Below, one piece after another: positions 31,610 through 40,716 of a DNA stretch of 64,000 bases. Position numbers and translations under genes: made by a program. Within the stretch, counting starts at the first letter, position 1. Every line of letters begins with the position of its first letter. The notes beneath the pieces were generated by a model. It searched no databases. It saw only the letters and a list, made by a program, of their open reading frames with translations, and was not told the DNA's origin. The stretch is from WHSW01 sp963781265 (lineage in GTDB: Bacteria; Actinomycetota; Thermoleophilia; Solirubrobacterales; 70-9). The stretch lies in NCBI GenBank assembly GCA_963781265.1, contig CAWAFH010000018.1, positions 434,001-498,000 on the forward strand. Reading direction: 5' to 3'.

Positions 31610-32470
31610 CTAGGTCGCGATCTCCGCGAGCCCGTCCTTGATCACCACTGCGCCGGCGTCCGAGGTCGTCTCGTAGGCGTGGGCGCCGTCGCCGAGGTCC
31701 CAGATCCGGGTCGTGATCGTCTGCTCGGGCAAGGCGATGCTGGCGAAGCGCACCGCGAGGCGCCGCAGGCGGGTCGGATCGCGGGGGCAGCCGTGCTCGA
31801 TCGCCGCCACCGAGGTGAAGGCCATGGTGCATAGGCCGTGGACGATGATCCCGGGCAGGCCGACGGACTTCGCGAACTCAGCGTCGAGGTGGATCTGCAT
31901 CGGGTCGCCGGAGGCCTCGGCGTAGCGGAAGGTCTGGTCGGCGTCGAAGGTCTGGGCGACCTCGGCGTCGGCGTCGCGCTCGCGCAGCGACTCGTCGAAG
32001 CGGTGCGGCGGGGCCTCGTCGCCGACGTCCGCGGCGCCCTGGGCGCCGCGCACGAAGGTGGTCATGTACTGCTCGACGACCAGGTCGCCGCCCTGCTCGC
32101 GCGTCTCGGCGCGGGTGACGACCGTGACCCCGGAGGAGCGCTGGCGCATCCCGATCGGCGCCGCAGTCGTGCTCAGGGTCATCCCCGGCTCGATCGGGCG
32201 GTGATAGTGGAAGTCCTGCTCGCCGTGCAGGATCGCCCCGAGCAGCTCGCCCGGGATCACCCGCATGCTCGCCATCCCGGCCGCTTGGAAGGCGGGGACG
32301 ATCGCGAACACCGGCGGCGCGATCTCGCCCGCGGCGTGGGCGGTGATCGAGTCATTGGTGGCGGCGGCGTACGCGGCGATCCGCTCCCGGGTGACCTCGA
32401 AGGAGACCGGGTCGCCGCTTGTTCCGATGGCGTCGACGTTGAAGGCGGGTGCTGTTTCGGTCGTGTTCAT
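31610..32470 (-). CDS. MaoC-like double-hotdog enoyl-CoA hydratase/dehydratase
   Basis: 286 residues with two hotdog domains. The N-terminal one (SFEVTRERIAAYAAATND onward) looks degenerate. The C-terminal one has the hydratase-2 motif SGDPMQIHLDAEFAKSVGLPGIIVHG near residues 195-220, with the catalytic Asp and His. Such enzymes hydrate enoyl-CoA in fatty-acid, sterol or polyketide pathways. GAGGAG precedes the ATG. It is divergent from an SCP-x-type thiolase gene, with an operator-like palindrome between them. Confidence 0.85.
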   Translation of the reverse strand: MNTTETAPAFNVDAIGTSGDPVSFEVTRERIAAYAAATNDSITAHAAGEIAPPVFAIVPAFQAAGMASMRVIPGELLGAILHGEQDFHYHRPIEPGMTLSTTAAPIGMRQRSSGVTVVTRAETREQGGDLVVEQYMTTFVRGAQGAADVGDEAPPHRFDESLRERDADAEVAQTFDADQTFRYAEASGDPMQIHLDAEFAKSVGLPGIIVHGLCTMAFTSVAAIEHGCPRDPTRLRRLAVRFASIALPEQTITTRIWDLGDGAHAYETTSDAGAVVIKDGLAEIAT

Positions 32471-32493
32471 CGGTCTCCTCCGTCTCTGGTCTG

Positions 32494-32516
32494 CCGGTGT
32501 ATTGATAACAAACCGG
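32494..32516. promoter_or_regulatory. candidate TetR operator
   Basis: A 23-base imperfect palindrome with perfect CCGGT/ACCGG outer arms and 8 of 11 paired positions matching lies between the divergent MaoC and thiolase genes. It overlaps a TTGATA -35 candidate, and a TATCTT -10 candidate follows at 32529. Confidence 0.5.
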
Positions 32517-32562
32517 GCACCCGTTCTGTATCTTGACGACACCACCTGAACGAAGGAGAGCG

Positions 32563-33762
32563 ATGAGCGCGCGGACCTACGTGATCGGCGTCGGGATGAC
32601 CAAGTTCGACAAGCCCGGGACCAAGGAAGGCGACTATCCCGACTGGGCCAAGGAGGCCGGCGAGAAGGCGCTCGCCGACGCCGGCATCCCCTATGAGGAC
32701 GTCGAGCAGGCCTACGCCGGCTACTGCTACGGCGACTCGACCTACGGCCAGCGCGCCCTGTACCAGCTCGGCCTCACCGGGATCCCGGTGGTCAACGTCA
32801 ACAACAACTGCTCGACCGGCAGCTCGGCGCTGTTCCTCGCCCGCCAGGCGGTTCGCGGCGGGCTCGTCGACTGCGCGCTCGCGCTTGGGTTCGAGAAGAT
32901 GGAGCCGGGCTCGCTCGGGGTCAAGTACACCGACCGCACCAACGCGCTCGACAAGCACGCGATGCGGATGTTCGAGCTTCGCGACCCCGAGCAGTCGCCC
33001 CCGGCGCCGCAGATGTTCGGGAACGCCGGCCGCGATCACATGGAGAAGTACGGCTCGACCCCGGAGCACTACGCCTGGATCGGCTGGAAGAACCACAAGC
33101 ACTCGGTCAACAACCCCTACGCTCAGTTTCAGACCGAGTACTCGCTCGATGAGATCAAGGACGCGCGGATGATCCACGAGCCGTTGACCAAGCTGCAGTG
33201 CTCGCCGACCTCCGACGGCGCGGCCTGCGCGATCGTCGCCTCCGAGCGCTACGTCGACTCGCACGGGCTCTGGGACCAGGCGATCGAGATCGCCGGGCAG
33301 TCGATGGTCACCGATCTCTCGAGCACCTTCGCCGAGGACACCGACTGCATCAAGATCGTCGGCTACGACATGTCGAGGCAGGCCGCCGATCAGGCCTACG
33401 AGCAGGCGGGGATCGCCGCTGACGAGGTCGACGTCTGCGAGCTGCACGACTGCTTCTCGGCCAACGAGCTGATCACCTACGAGGCGCTCGGCTTCGCCGC
33501 CGAGGGCGAGGGGCACAAGCTGGTGGATGCCGAGGCGACCACCTACGGCGGCGAGGGCCCGGTCGTCAACCCGTCGGGTGGCCTGATCTCGAAGGGACAT
33601 CCGCTCGGCGCCACCGGGCTCGCCCAGTGCTCGGAGCTGACCTGGCAGCTGCGCGGAACGGCCGCCGCGCGCCAGGTCGAGGGCGCGAAGGTCGCCCTCC
33701 AGCACAACATCGGGCTCGGCGGCGCCGCCGTCGTGTCCGTCTACAAGCCCGCAGCGGCGTAA
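32563..33762 (+). CDS. SCP-x-type thiolase
   Basis: 399 residues of the lipid-transfer-associated (SCP-x) thiolase group. Seen: TYVIGVGMTKFDKPG at the start, the nucleophile Cys in VVNVNNNCSTGSSALFLARQ near residue 85, CELHDCFSANELITYEALG near 295, GGEGPVVNPSGGLISKGHPLGATG near 330-350 and ALQHNIGLGGAAVVS at the end. No sterol-carrier domain is fused. AAGGAG precedes the ATG. It is probably co-transcribed with the acyl-CoA dehydrogenase gene 11 bases downstream. Confidence 0.9.
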   Translation: MSARTYVIGVGMTKFDKPGTKEGDYPDWAKEAGEKALADAGIPYEDVEQAYAGYCYGDSTYGQRALYQLGLTGIPVVNVNNNCSTGSSALFLARQAVRGGLVDCALALGFEKMEPGSLGVKYTDRTNALDKHAMRMFELRDPEQSPPAPQMFGNAGRDHMEKYGSTPEHYAWIGWKNHKHSVNNPYAQFQTEYSLDEIKDARMIHEPLTKLQCSPTSDGAACAIVASERYVDSHGLWDQAIEIAGQSMVTDLSSTFAEDTDCIKIVGYDMSRQAADQAYEQAGIAADEVDVCELHDCFSANELITYEALGFAAEGEGHKLVDAEATTYGGEGPVVNPSGGLISKGHPLGATGLAQCSELTWQLRGTAAARQVEGAKVALQHNIGLGGAAVVSVYKPAAA

Positions 33763-33773
33763 GGAGACAGAGC

Positions 33774-34934
33774 ATGAGCACCACCGTCGCCCGGATCGAG
33801 GGCCTCACCGACGAGCAGCGCGACTTCCAGGCGGCGATCGCCGACTTCTGCGAGCGCGAGCTCGGGACCAAGGAGCAGCGCGAGCGGATCACCGAGGGCT
33901 ACACCGAGTTGCACAGCCAGGAGACCTACGAGAAGCTCGCCGACCTCGGCTGGCTCGGGGTCTCGATCGACGAGGCGTACGGCGGCTCGGGTGGCGGGCT
34001 CGTCGACGCCTGCATCTTCCTCGAGGGGACGATGCGCGGTCTCGTCCCGATCGCCGGCTACGGCGTCAGCCTGATCGTCGCCGGGGCCTACGAGCGCTTC
34101 GGCACCGAGGAGCAGAAGGAGGAGATCCTCGGCGGGATCACCCGCGGGCGGGTCGAGGCGATCGCGATGTCGGAGCCCGAGGCGGGCTCGGACGTCGGCA
34201 ACCTCTCCTGTCGCGCCGACCGCCAGAACGGCGGCTTCGTCCTCAACGGCCAGAAGACCTGGATCTCGGCCGCTCACATCGCCGACCACATCCTCGTGAT
34301 CGCGCGCTCGGACCGCTCCGGCTCCAAGCACGAGGGGCTGACCATGTTCTCGGTCCCGACCGACGCGGAGGGGATCGAGGTGCGCGGGATCGAGACGATG
34401 GGCGGCAAGGAGGTCAACGACGTCTTCCTGACCGATTGCTACGTGCCGGAGGAGCGCGTGCTCGGCCAGGTCGACGGCGGCTGGATGCAGCTGATGGCCG
34501 GCCTGAACGTCGAGCGCCTGATCCTCGCCGCGAGCGCGCTGGGGATCGCCCAGCGCGCCTTCGACGACGTGCTCGCCTACATCAAGGAGCGCAAGCAGTT
34601 CGGGCGCCCGATCGGCTCCTTCCAGGCGCTCAAGCACCGGATCGCCGACCTCGCGACCGAGATCGAGTGCACCCGGCTGCTGGTCTACGACGTCGCCCGG
34701 AAGGTCGACGCCGATCCGAACCAGCTGCTCCCGCGCGAGGCTTCGATGGCGAAGCTGAAGGCGACCGAGGTGGCGAAGCGGACGGCGCTCGAGGGGATGC
34801 AGATGATGGGCGGCTACGGCTATGCGACCGAGTACGACATGGAGCGCCACGTGCGCACGACGCTCGTGATGTCGATCTACGGCGGCACGAACGAGATCCA
34901 GCGCGAGATCGTCTCGAAGACGTTCGGGCTCTAG
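33774..34934 (+). CDS. acyl-CoA dehydrogenase
   Basis: 386 residues, normal family length. Seen: LGWLGVSIDEAYGGSGGGLVD near residue 60, AIAMSEPEAGSDVGNLSCRA near 130, GQKTWISAAHIADH near 158, RKQFGRPIGSFQALKHRIADL near 275, MMGGYGYATEYDMERHVRTT near 345 and the final IYGGTNEIQREIVSKTFGL. The catalytic base is expected at the usual Glu in the Y-G-G-T-N-E region. AAGGAG is part of the TAAGGAG that ends the thiolase gene. It works with the upstream SCP-x thiolase and the divergent hydratase. Confidence 0.92.
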   Translation: MSTTVARIEGLTDEQRDFQAAIADFCERELGTKEQRERITEGYTELHSQETYEKLADLGWLGVSIDEAYGGSGGGLVDACIFLEGTMRGLVPIAGYGVSLIVAGAYERFGTEEQKEEILGGITRGRVEAIAMSEPEAGSDVGNLSCRADRQNGGFVLNGQKTWISAAHIADHILVIARSDRSGSKHEGLTMFSVPTDAEGIEVRGIETMGGKEVNDVFLTDCYVPEERVLGQVDGGWMQLMAGLNVERLILAASALGIAQRAFDDVLAYIKERKQFGRPIGSFQALKHRIADLATEIECTRLLVYDVARKVDADPNQLLPREASMAKLKATEVAKRTALEGMQMMGGYGYATEYDMERHVRTTLVMSIYGGTNEIQREIVSKTFGL

Positions 34935-34963
34935 CCGACCGGCGCTGCGCCTAGCCTGACGCG

Positions 34964-35869
34964 ATGCCGACGATCCGCCTCGGCGGCGAGTCGCAGCCGT
35001 TCGAGGACGGCCGCGGGGCCGGTCCCACCGCGCGGCTGCGCAGCCGCCAGGTCCAGGTGGGCGCGATCGAGACCCGGGCCGTCTCGAGCAAGGGGGACGG
35101 CGTGCCGACCGTGCTCCTGCACGGCTGGCTCGACAACGCCGATACCTGGCTCGCCGTCCTCGACCGGCTCTCGGTCGACGGTCGCCCGGCGGTCGCCTAC
35201 GACCTGCCCGGGTTCGGCACCGCCCCCCCGCTCGGCGAGGGCTCGGTGCTCGACCAGCTGGTCGACTTCGCCACCGATGCGGTCGAGCTCGCCGCCGAGC
35301 GCTCCGGCCGCGAGGTCGTCGTCGCGGGGAACTCGCTCGGCGGCTGGGTCGCGCTGCGCCTCGCCCAGAACCAGGATCTGCCGCTGGCCGGGGTCGTGCC
35401 GATCGGCCCGGCGGGGATCAGGATGGCGCCGGCCTTCTTCACCCTCGACCGGATCCCGGCGGTGTCGCGGATCATCGGGATGCCGGCGCCGGTGCCGCCG
35501 GCCGTGGTCCGCTCGGTGGCCGGGAGCCTCTACCGCCGCCTCGCTTTCGCCGAACCGGCGGCGGTCGACCAGCGTGTCGTCGATCGATTCACGCGCTTTC
35601 ACGTCGAGCGGCCGGTGATCCGCGAGCGGATCGACTACGCCAAGCGCCTTCGCGACGAGCTCGACGAGCCATTCGACGGCGCCGCGATCAAGGTTCCCGT
35701 GAGCGTCATCTGGGGCGAGGCCGACCGCCTCTGCGTTCCGGCCGGCGCCGAGGAGCTCGCCGCGGCGCTGCCGCACGCGCGGATCGCGATGCTCCCCGAC
35801 GTCGGCCACACGCCGCAGGTCGAGGCGCCCGAGGTCGTCGTCGGGGCGATCTGCGAGCTCGCGGGCTAG
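34964..35869 (+). CDS. alpha/beta-hydrolase
   Basis: 301 residues with an alpha/beta-hydrolase fold. Seen: the oxyanion loop VLLHGWLDNADTW near residue 50, the nucleophile elbow GNSLGGWVAL near 123 with Ser as nucleophile, the acid in VSVIWGEADRLCVPAG near 250 and the final His in PDVGHTPQVEAPE near 285. The substrate is unknown. TAGCCT ends exactly six bases before the ATG, with no ribosome-binding site. Confidence 0.85.
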   Translation: MPTIRLGGESQPFEDGRGAGPTARLRSRQVQVGAIETRAVSSKGDGVPTVLLHGWLDNADTWLAVLDRLSVDGRPAVAYDLPGFGTAPPLGEGSVLDQLVDFATDAVELAAERSGREVVVAGNSLGGWVALRLAQNQDLPLAGVVPIGPAGIRMAPAFFTLDRIPAVSRIIGMPAPVPPAVVRSVAGSLYRRLAFAEPAAVDQRVVDRFTRFHVERPVIRERIDYAKRLRDELDEPFDGAAIKVPVSVIWGEADRLCVPAGAEELAAALPHARIAMLPDVGHTPQVEAPEVVVGAICELAG

Positions 35870-35899
35870 CTCGAGCGCGCGGGCCTATTGTCCCGGGCG

Positions 35900-36670
35900 A
35901 TGACTTCGGGGAAGTTCACCTCGCCCGCCGAGCATTACGACCGCTTCATGGGGCGTTACTCGGCCTCCCTGGCGGCGGCGCTCGTCGACGCCGCCGCGGT
36001 GACCGGCGGCATGCGCGTGCTCGATGTCGGCTGCGGTCCCGGTGTCTTGGCAGCGGAGGTCGCGACGCGGGTCGGGGCGGAAAACGTCGCGGCCATCGAT
36101 CCGGCACCGCAATTCGTCGAGGCGTGTCGGCGGCGAAACCCCGGGGCCGACGTGCGCCAGGGAGTCGCCGAGGTTCTGCCGTGGACCGACGACGAGTTCG
36201 ACGCCGCGCTCGCATGCCTAGTGATCGCGTTCATGGACGACGTCGACGCGGGCGTTCGGGAAATGGCTCGCGTGACCAAGTCCGGCGGGACCGTGGCTGC
36301 GTGCATGTGGGACTTCCCCGGCGGCGGGATGACGATGCTGCGGATTTTCTGGTCGGCCATGCGAGTCGCGAAGCCCGACATCGAGCGCACGGAGAACCTG
36401 GCTGGGACCCGGGAGGGCGAGATCGCCGAACAGTTCGAGCGAGCCGGGCTGCGCGACATCGCCTCCGGATCGCTCGAGGTGTCCGCGGAGTACACCGGCT
36501 TCGATGACTTCTGGGATCCGTTCACCTTCGGCGTTGGTCCGTCCGGACAGGCGCTTGCAGAACTCGACCCGGAGGGCCAGGCGGTGGTCCGCGAAGCCTG
36601 TCGCGCCGCGCTTCCGAGCGGCTCGTTCTCGCTCAGCGCGAGCGCTTGGTTCGCCCGCGGGACCGTCTAG
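35900..36670 (+). CDS. class I SAM-dependent methyltransferase
   Basis: 256 residues. Seen: the SAM-binding loop VLDVGCGPGVLAAEVATRVG near residue 41, the acidic ribose-binding AAIDPAPQFVEACRRRN near 65 and the motif-II-like FDAALACLVIAFMDD near 105. A C-terminal substrate-cap region follows. TATTGT ends eight bases before the chosen ATG. The stop interlocks with that of the convergent oxidase gene in a shared CTAG. Codon choice seems slightly less GC-biased than in the neighbours. Confidence 0.85.
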   Translation: MTSGKFTSPAEHYDRFMGRYSASLAAALVDAAAVTGGMRVLDVGCGPGVLAAEVATRVGAENVAAIDPAPQFVEACRRRNPGADVRQGVAEVLPWTDDEFDAALACLVIAFMDDVDAGVREMARVTKSGGTVAACMWDFPGGGMTMLRIFWSAMRVAKPDIERTENLAGTREGEIAEQFERAGLRDIASGSLEVSAEYTGFDDFWDPFTFGVGPSGQALAELDPEGQAVVREACRAALPSGSFSLSASAWFARGTV

Positions 36671-37896
36671 TCGCTCAGCCCCGCCAGCAGCGACTCGGCC
36701 TGATCGGCGATCAGCCGCGCGAGCGGGAGCGATGCGGTCGCCGCGGGCGAGGGCGCGTTGCGGACGTAGATCGCCGGGCCCTCGCGGGAGATCAGGAAGT
36801 CGTCGAGCAGGCTGCCGTCGGCGCCGACCGCCTGGGCTCGCACGCCCGCCGGTCCGCGGACGAAGTCGGCGGCCCGCAGTTCCGGCACGAGGCGCCGCGC
36901 CTCGGCGACGTACGCGCGTTTCGACGCCGCGTGCAGGAGCTCGCGCGCGCCGGCGCGCCAGTGGTGCGCGATCAGACGCCGGGTCCCGGGCCAGGCGAGC
37001 GTGTCCCGCAGGTCGGCGGCGCGCAGGTGCCGGAGCCGGTACGCGTCGCGGGCGCCGGCGATCAGCGCGGTCGGCCCGAGCAGCACCGCGCCGTCGGGGC
37101 CGCGGGTCAGGTGAGCGCCGAGGAACGGCAGCTCGGGGTCGGGGACCGGGTAGATGTTGGCCCGCACGAGCGCCGCGCGCTCGGGGCGCAGCTGCAGGTA
37201 CGCGCCGCGAAACGGGATGATTCGCGGCGCCGCAGGAGCCCCGGCGGCGCGCGCCAGCCGGTCCGCCCACAGGCCGGCGCAGGCGATCACGGCCCGGGCG
37301 CCGAGCGCGCCCGCCCGGTGGCGGACGGTCGCACCGTCGCCCCCGGTCTCGACCGCCGTCACCTCGCAGCCGGTGATCACCGACCCGCCGCCTTCGCGCA
37401 CGTCGTCGGCGTAGGCCGCGGCGACCCGGGCGAAGTCGACGACCCCGGTCATCGGCGAGTGCAGGCCCGCGATCCCGGCGGCGTGCGGCTCGACCTCTCG
37501 CACGCCGGCGGCGTCGAGGCGGCGCAGCCCGGGGACCCCGTTCGCCTTCGCTCGTCGCTCGAGCTCGTCGAGCGGCCCGAGTTCGCGCTCGCGGGTGGCG
37601 ACGATCAGCTTGCCGGCTGCGTGCGCCTCGATCCCGCGGGCGTCGCAGTACTCGTAGAGCTCGCGCGCCCCGGCGACGCACAGGCGCGCCTTCAGGGACC
37701 CGGGCTGGTAGTAGACGCCGGCGTGGATCACGCCGCTCGAGTGCCCGGTCTGGTGGGTGGCGACGCGCGGCTCGCGCTCGAGCACCGCGATCCGGAGGCC
37801 GTCGTGGCGCAGCCCGAGTTCGCGCGCGACGGCGAGCCCGACGATCCCGGCCCCGATCACGACGACGTCACAATGGTTCGGCGGCTCAGCGTTCAC
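36667..37896 (-). CDS. lhgO: L-2-hydroxyglutarate oxidase
   Basis: 409-residue FAD-dependent oxidase of the DAO family. Seen: the dinucleotide-binding VVVIGAGIVGLAVARELG at residue 11, THQTGHSSGVIHAGVYYQPG near 47 (typical of LhgO), PHAAGIAGLHSPMTGVVDF near 135 and the C-terminal GPAGVRAQAVGADGSLLDDF. It removes the damage metabolite L-2-hydroxyglutarate. GTG start; TAGTCT on the minus strand ends nine bases upstream and overlaps the -10 box of the divergent ligase gene. Confidence 0.88.
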   Translation of the reverse strand: MNAEPPNHCDVVVIGAGIVGLAVARELGLRHDGLRIAVLEREPRVATHQTGHSSGVIHAGVYYQPGSLKARLCVAGARELYEYCDARGIEAHAAGKLIVATRERELGPLDELERRAKANGVPGLRRLDAAGVREVEPHAAGIAGLHSPMTGVVDFARVAAAYADDVREGGGSVITGCEVTAVETGGDGATVRHRAGALGARAVIACAGLWADRLARAAGAPAAPRIIPFRGAYLQLRPERAALVRANIYPVPDPELPFLGAHLTRGPDGAVLLGPTALIAGARDAYRLRHLRAADLRDTLAWPGTRRLIAHHWRAGARELLHAASKRAYVAEARRLVPELRAADFVRGPAGVRAQAVGADGSLLDDFLISREGPAIYVRNAPSPAATASLPLARLIADQAESLLAGLSD

Positions 37897-37904
37897 GACG
37901 CTGG

Positions 37905-37911
37905 CAGACTA
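37905..37911. promoter_or_regulatory. overlapping divergent -10 boxes
   Basis: CAGACT on the plus strand (37905-37910) ends six bases before the ligase GTG. TAGTCT on the minus strand (37911-37906) ends nine bases before the oxidase GTG. The boxes share five base pairs. Confidence 0.45.
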
Positions 37912-37916
37912 ACCGC

Positions 37917-38876
37917 GTGGCCCTTGCCCTACAGCCACCGGTCGAGCCGCAGCTGGCGCTCTCTCGCAAGCAGATTCCCGCCGACGACGGCTGGGCGTAC
38001 GAACCGAAGTACGACGGCTTTCGCGCCCTCGCGTTCGTCGACGGCCAGGATCTGTTCCTGCAGTCGCGCACCGGCCGGCCGCTGGCGCGCTACTTCCCCG
38101 AGCTCGTCTTCCCCGAGGGGCGCTACGTGATCGACGGCGAGCTGCTGATCCTCGACGACGACGGTCGCGAGGTCTTCGACGCGCTGCAGAACCGCCTGCA
38201 CCCGGCCGAGTCGCGGGTCAAGATGCTGGCCGAGAAGACCCCGGCGCTGTTTCGCGCCTTCGACCTGCTCGCGATCGGTGATCACAGCGCGCTGGACGAT
38301 CCGTTCTCGGAGCGCCGGGCGGCGCTCGAGCGGCTGGTCGGCTCGTTCGACGACCCCGGCTCGGTCGAGCTCACGCCGCTGGTCGACGACCCCGCCGAGG
38401 CCGAGCCGTGGCTCGAGTCGGGGGAGGGGGTGATCGCGAAGCGGTCCGACTCCCCGTATCTGTGCGGCGAGCGCAAGGCGATGGTCAAGATCAAGCGCCT
38501 GCGGACGATCGACGCGGTCGTCGCCGGCTGGCGTCCCGGCAAGGAGGAGAACACCGTCGGCTCGCTGATGCTCGGCCTCTACGACGCGGACGGCGAGCTT
38601 CACGTCGTCGGCCACACCTCGGGGCTGAAGGCACAGCAGAAGCGCGACCTGGTCGGGACGCTGGCGCCGTATGAGACCGGCGATCGCGGCTCCGCCGAGC
38701 CAAGCCGCTGGTCGGCCGACCGCGACCTCGAGTGGGTGGCGCTGCGGCCCGAGCTGGTGATCGAGGTGAGCTTCGACCATGTCTCGGCCGGGCGGATTCG
38801 CCACGGGGCGAAGATCCTGCGCTGGCGCGACGACAAGCCCGCGTCGGAGTGCTCGCTCGAGCAGCTGGACGGCTGA
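37917..38876 (+). CDS. ligC: ATP-dependent DNA ligase (LigC-like)
   Basis: 319-residue minimal ATP-dependent ligase. Seen: motif I EPKYDGFRAL with the adenylated Lys near residue 28, motif III VIDGELLILDD near 72, motif IV GEGVIAKRSDSPY near 168 and motif V MVKIKRLRTIDAVVAGW near 188. A C-terminal OB-fold follows. No polymerase or nuclease domain is fused. A separate LigD-type polymerase gene lies about 3.3 kb downstream on the other strand. Such pairs act in repair, gap filling or end joining. No Ku gene is in this window. Confidence 0.88.
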   Translation: MALALQPPVEPQLALSRKQIPADDGWAYEPKYDGFRALAFVDGQDLFLQSRTGRPLARYFPELVFPEGRYVIDGELLILDDDGREVFDALQNRLHPAESRVKMLAEKTPALFRAFDLLAIGDHSALDDPFSERRAALERLVGSFDDPGSVELTPLVDDPAEAEPWLESGEGVIAKRSDSPYLCGERKAMVKIKRLRTIDAVVAGWRPGKEENTVGSLMLGLYDADGELHVVGHTSGLKAQQKRDLVGTLAPYETGDRGSAEPSRWSADRDLEWVALRPELVIEVSFDHVSAGRIRHGAKILRWRDDKPASECSLEQLDG

Positions 38877-38910
38877 CCCAGACCCTTGAACCCGGTGATA
38901 GGGTCGCGGC

Positions 38911-39363
38911 GTGCGGTCACGTGTACCGAGCTCGAAGCGGAGCCTGCTGGCGATCCCGGCGGCGCTGCTCGCGGCCGCCGGTCTCTGGCTCGCGGCGCTC
39001 GCCGGCGCCGACGAGCAGCAGACGGTGCGCCAGGGGGTCTACGGCCCCGACACCTGCGACAGCCAGTCCCAGGTGGTCGATACGAAGATCACCAAGGCGC
39101 CGAAGAAGAAGACCTCGAAGCCCTCGGCCAAGTTCGAGTTCGTCGGCTTCTACTGCTCGAGCCCCGACGACGAGATCGATCAGTCCTCGTTCGAGTTCTC
39201 GTGCAAGCTCGACAAGGCCGGGGCGAAGAGCTGCACCTCGCCCCAGAAGTACCGCGGGCTGAAGAAGGGCAAGCACACCTTCACCGTCGCCGCCGCCTTC
39301 GCCGGTGGCGGCACGGGTGGCGACCCGACGCCGGCCAAGCACAAGTGGAAGATCGTCGACTGA
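38911..39363 (+). CDS. secreted beta-sandwich-type protein
   Basis: 150 residues with an N-terminal membrane or signal segment (LLAIPAALLAAAGLWLAAL), then a 110-residue extracytoplasmic domain with four cysteines. The part from SFEFSCKLDKAGAKSCTSPQKYRGLKKGKHTF resembles the short Ig-like repeats common in secreted proteins of this bacterial group. Lysine content is unusual for the neighbourhood. TAGGGT ends exactly six bases before the GTG, with no ribosome-binding site. Function unknown. Confidence 0.65.
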   Translation: MRSRVPSSKRSLLAIPAALLAAAGLWLAALAGADEQQTVRQGVYGPDTCDSQSQVVDTKITKAPKKKTSKPSAKFEFVGFYCSSPDDEIDQSSFEFSCKLDKAGAKSCTSPQKYRGLKKGKHTFTVAAAFAGGGTGGDPTPAKHKWKIVD

Positions 39364-40716
39364 GCTGACCGGGCCGCGCGCGCTGCTGATCCCGCCGGGG
39401 ATCCTGCTCGCCGGAACCCTGGTCGCCCAGGCCGGGTTCAGCGAGCGCGGCCAGCTCGCCTTCGCCCTGCTCGCCGCCGCGGCCCTGCTCGGCCTGGCGG
39501 CGCTCGACCCTGACGCCGTCCGCGCGGCGCTTCGGTCGCCCGTGGTGCTCGTGTTCGCGGCGCTCGCGCTGCTCGCCGCGGCGAGCGCGGCCTGGACGAT
39601 CGCCGCGCCCGCCGACGCGTTGCGCTGGGGGGTCGTGATCGGGGGCTACGGGGTGGCGGCGATCGCCGGCTTCGCGATCGTCCGCCGCGGCTCGGCCGCC
39701 GACGCGGCGCTCCTGGTGGTCGCGGTCGCGGTCGCGACGGGGCTGATCGGCGTGGTGGCGGCGGCTCTTCAGGCGGAGCCCTACGCCGAGCGGATCGGCG
39801 GGGCGTGGCGCCCGGGCGGGCCGTTCGAGTATCCGCCGGCGCTCGCCGCCGTGCAGCTCGCGGCGCTGCCGGCCGCGATGCGGTCGATGGTCGGCACCGC
39901 GCGGCCTCTGGCGGGAGCCGGGGTCGCGGCGCTCGCGGCCGCGGTGCTCGCCCTGGTGAGCTCGCGGGCGATGCTCGCCGTCGGCGCCCTGCTGTTGCTC
40001 GCCGCCGTGCTCTGGCCGCGGCGCACGCTCGCGGCCGATCGGACCGCCGCGGTCGCGGCGGCCGCCTTCGTGATCACCTGCGGGGCCGCCGCCGACGCGG
40101 TCGCCGGCAGCTACGCGGATCCGTACACCGCGACCGCGGACCTGCCGCGGCTGGTCGGCCTGGCGTTGGTGCTCGGGCTCGCCCCGGTCCTCTGGCGCGC
40201 GCAGTCGCGATGTCTGCGTCGCTCGCCCGGCGCGCTGATCGCGGCGTCGCGCTGCCGCTCGCGGTCGCCTGTCTGGCGGCTGCGGTGACTCCCGATGCCG
40301 GGGATGCCGTCGAGCCCGACTCGGGCCTCACCCACGGACGGGTCGAGCTGTGGGGGGATGCGATCGAGACCGCCACCGACGGGCCGTGGTACGGGAGCGG
40401 CGCGCTCACCTTCGAGGTCGCCTCGGCGGCGGTCCAGGAGCCGCCGCCGACGCGCTTCGCCCACAACCTGGCGCTCGAGCAGTGGGTCGAGCTCGGCTAC
40501 CCGGGCCTCGTGCTCGCGATTGCGCTGCTCGGGCTGGCAGCCTGGCTCGCCCTGAGCGCCTCGGATCCGGCGCGGTGGCTGCTCGGGGCGGGGGTCGGCG
40601 CCTACCTGGTCGCGTCGCTGGTCGACTGGCCCTGGCATGTGCCGGCGTCGGCGGCGATCTTCGCCCTGCTCCTGGGCGGGCTGAGCGCGGTCAGTCGGCG
40701 AGCCGCAGGTACATGA
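39305..40716 (+). pseudogene. O-antigen-ligase-like membrane protein split by a frameshift
   Basis: Two overlapping frames together give one polytopic protein of the O-antigen ligase (WaaL/RfaL-like) type. The first frame (to 40288) supplies about nine membrane helices up to LGLAPVLWRA. The second, from about 40195 with a possible own ATG at 40210, supplies THGRVELWGDAIETATDGPW, GSGALTFE, FAHNLALEQWVELGYPG and three more helices, which is the diagnostic C-terminal half. A single missing base between about 40185 and 40215 would join them. The start is unclear: GTG at 39305 or 39317 overlaps the preceding gene, while the first helix begins right after 39365. Error, decay or a real two-gene split remain open. 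Confidence 0.65.
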
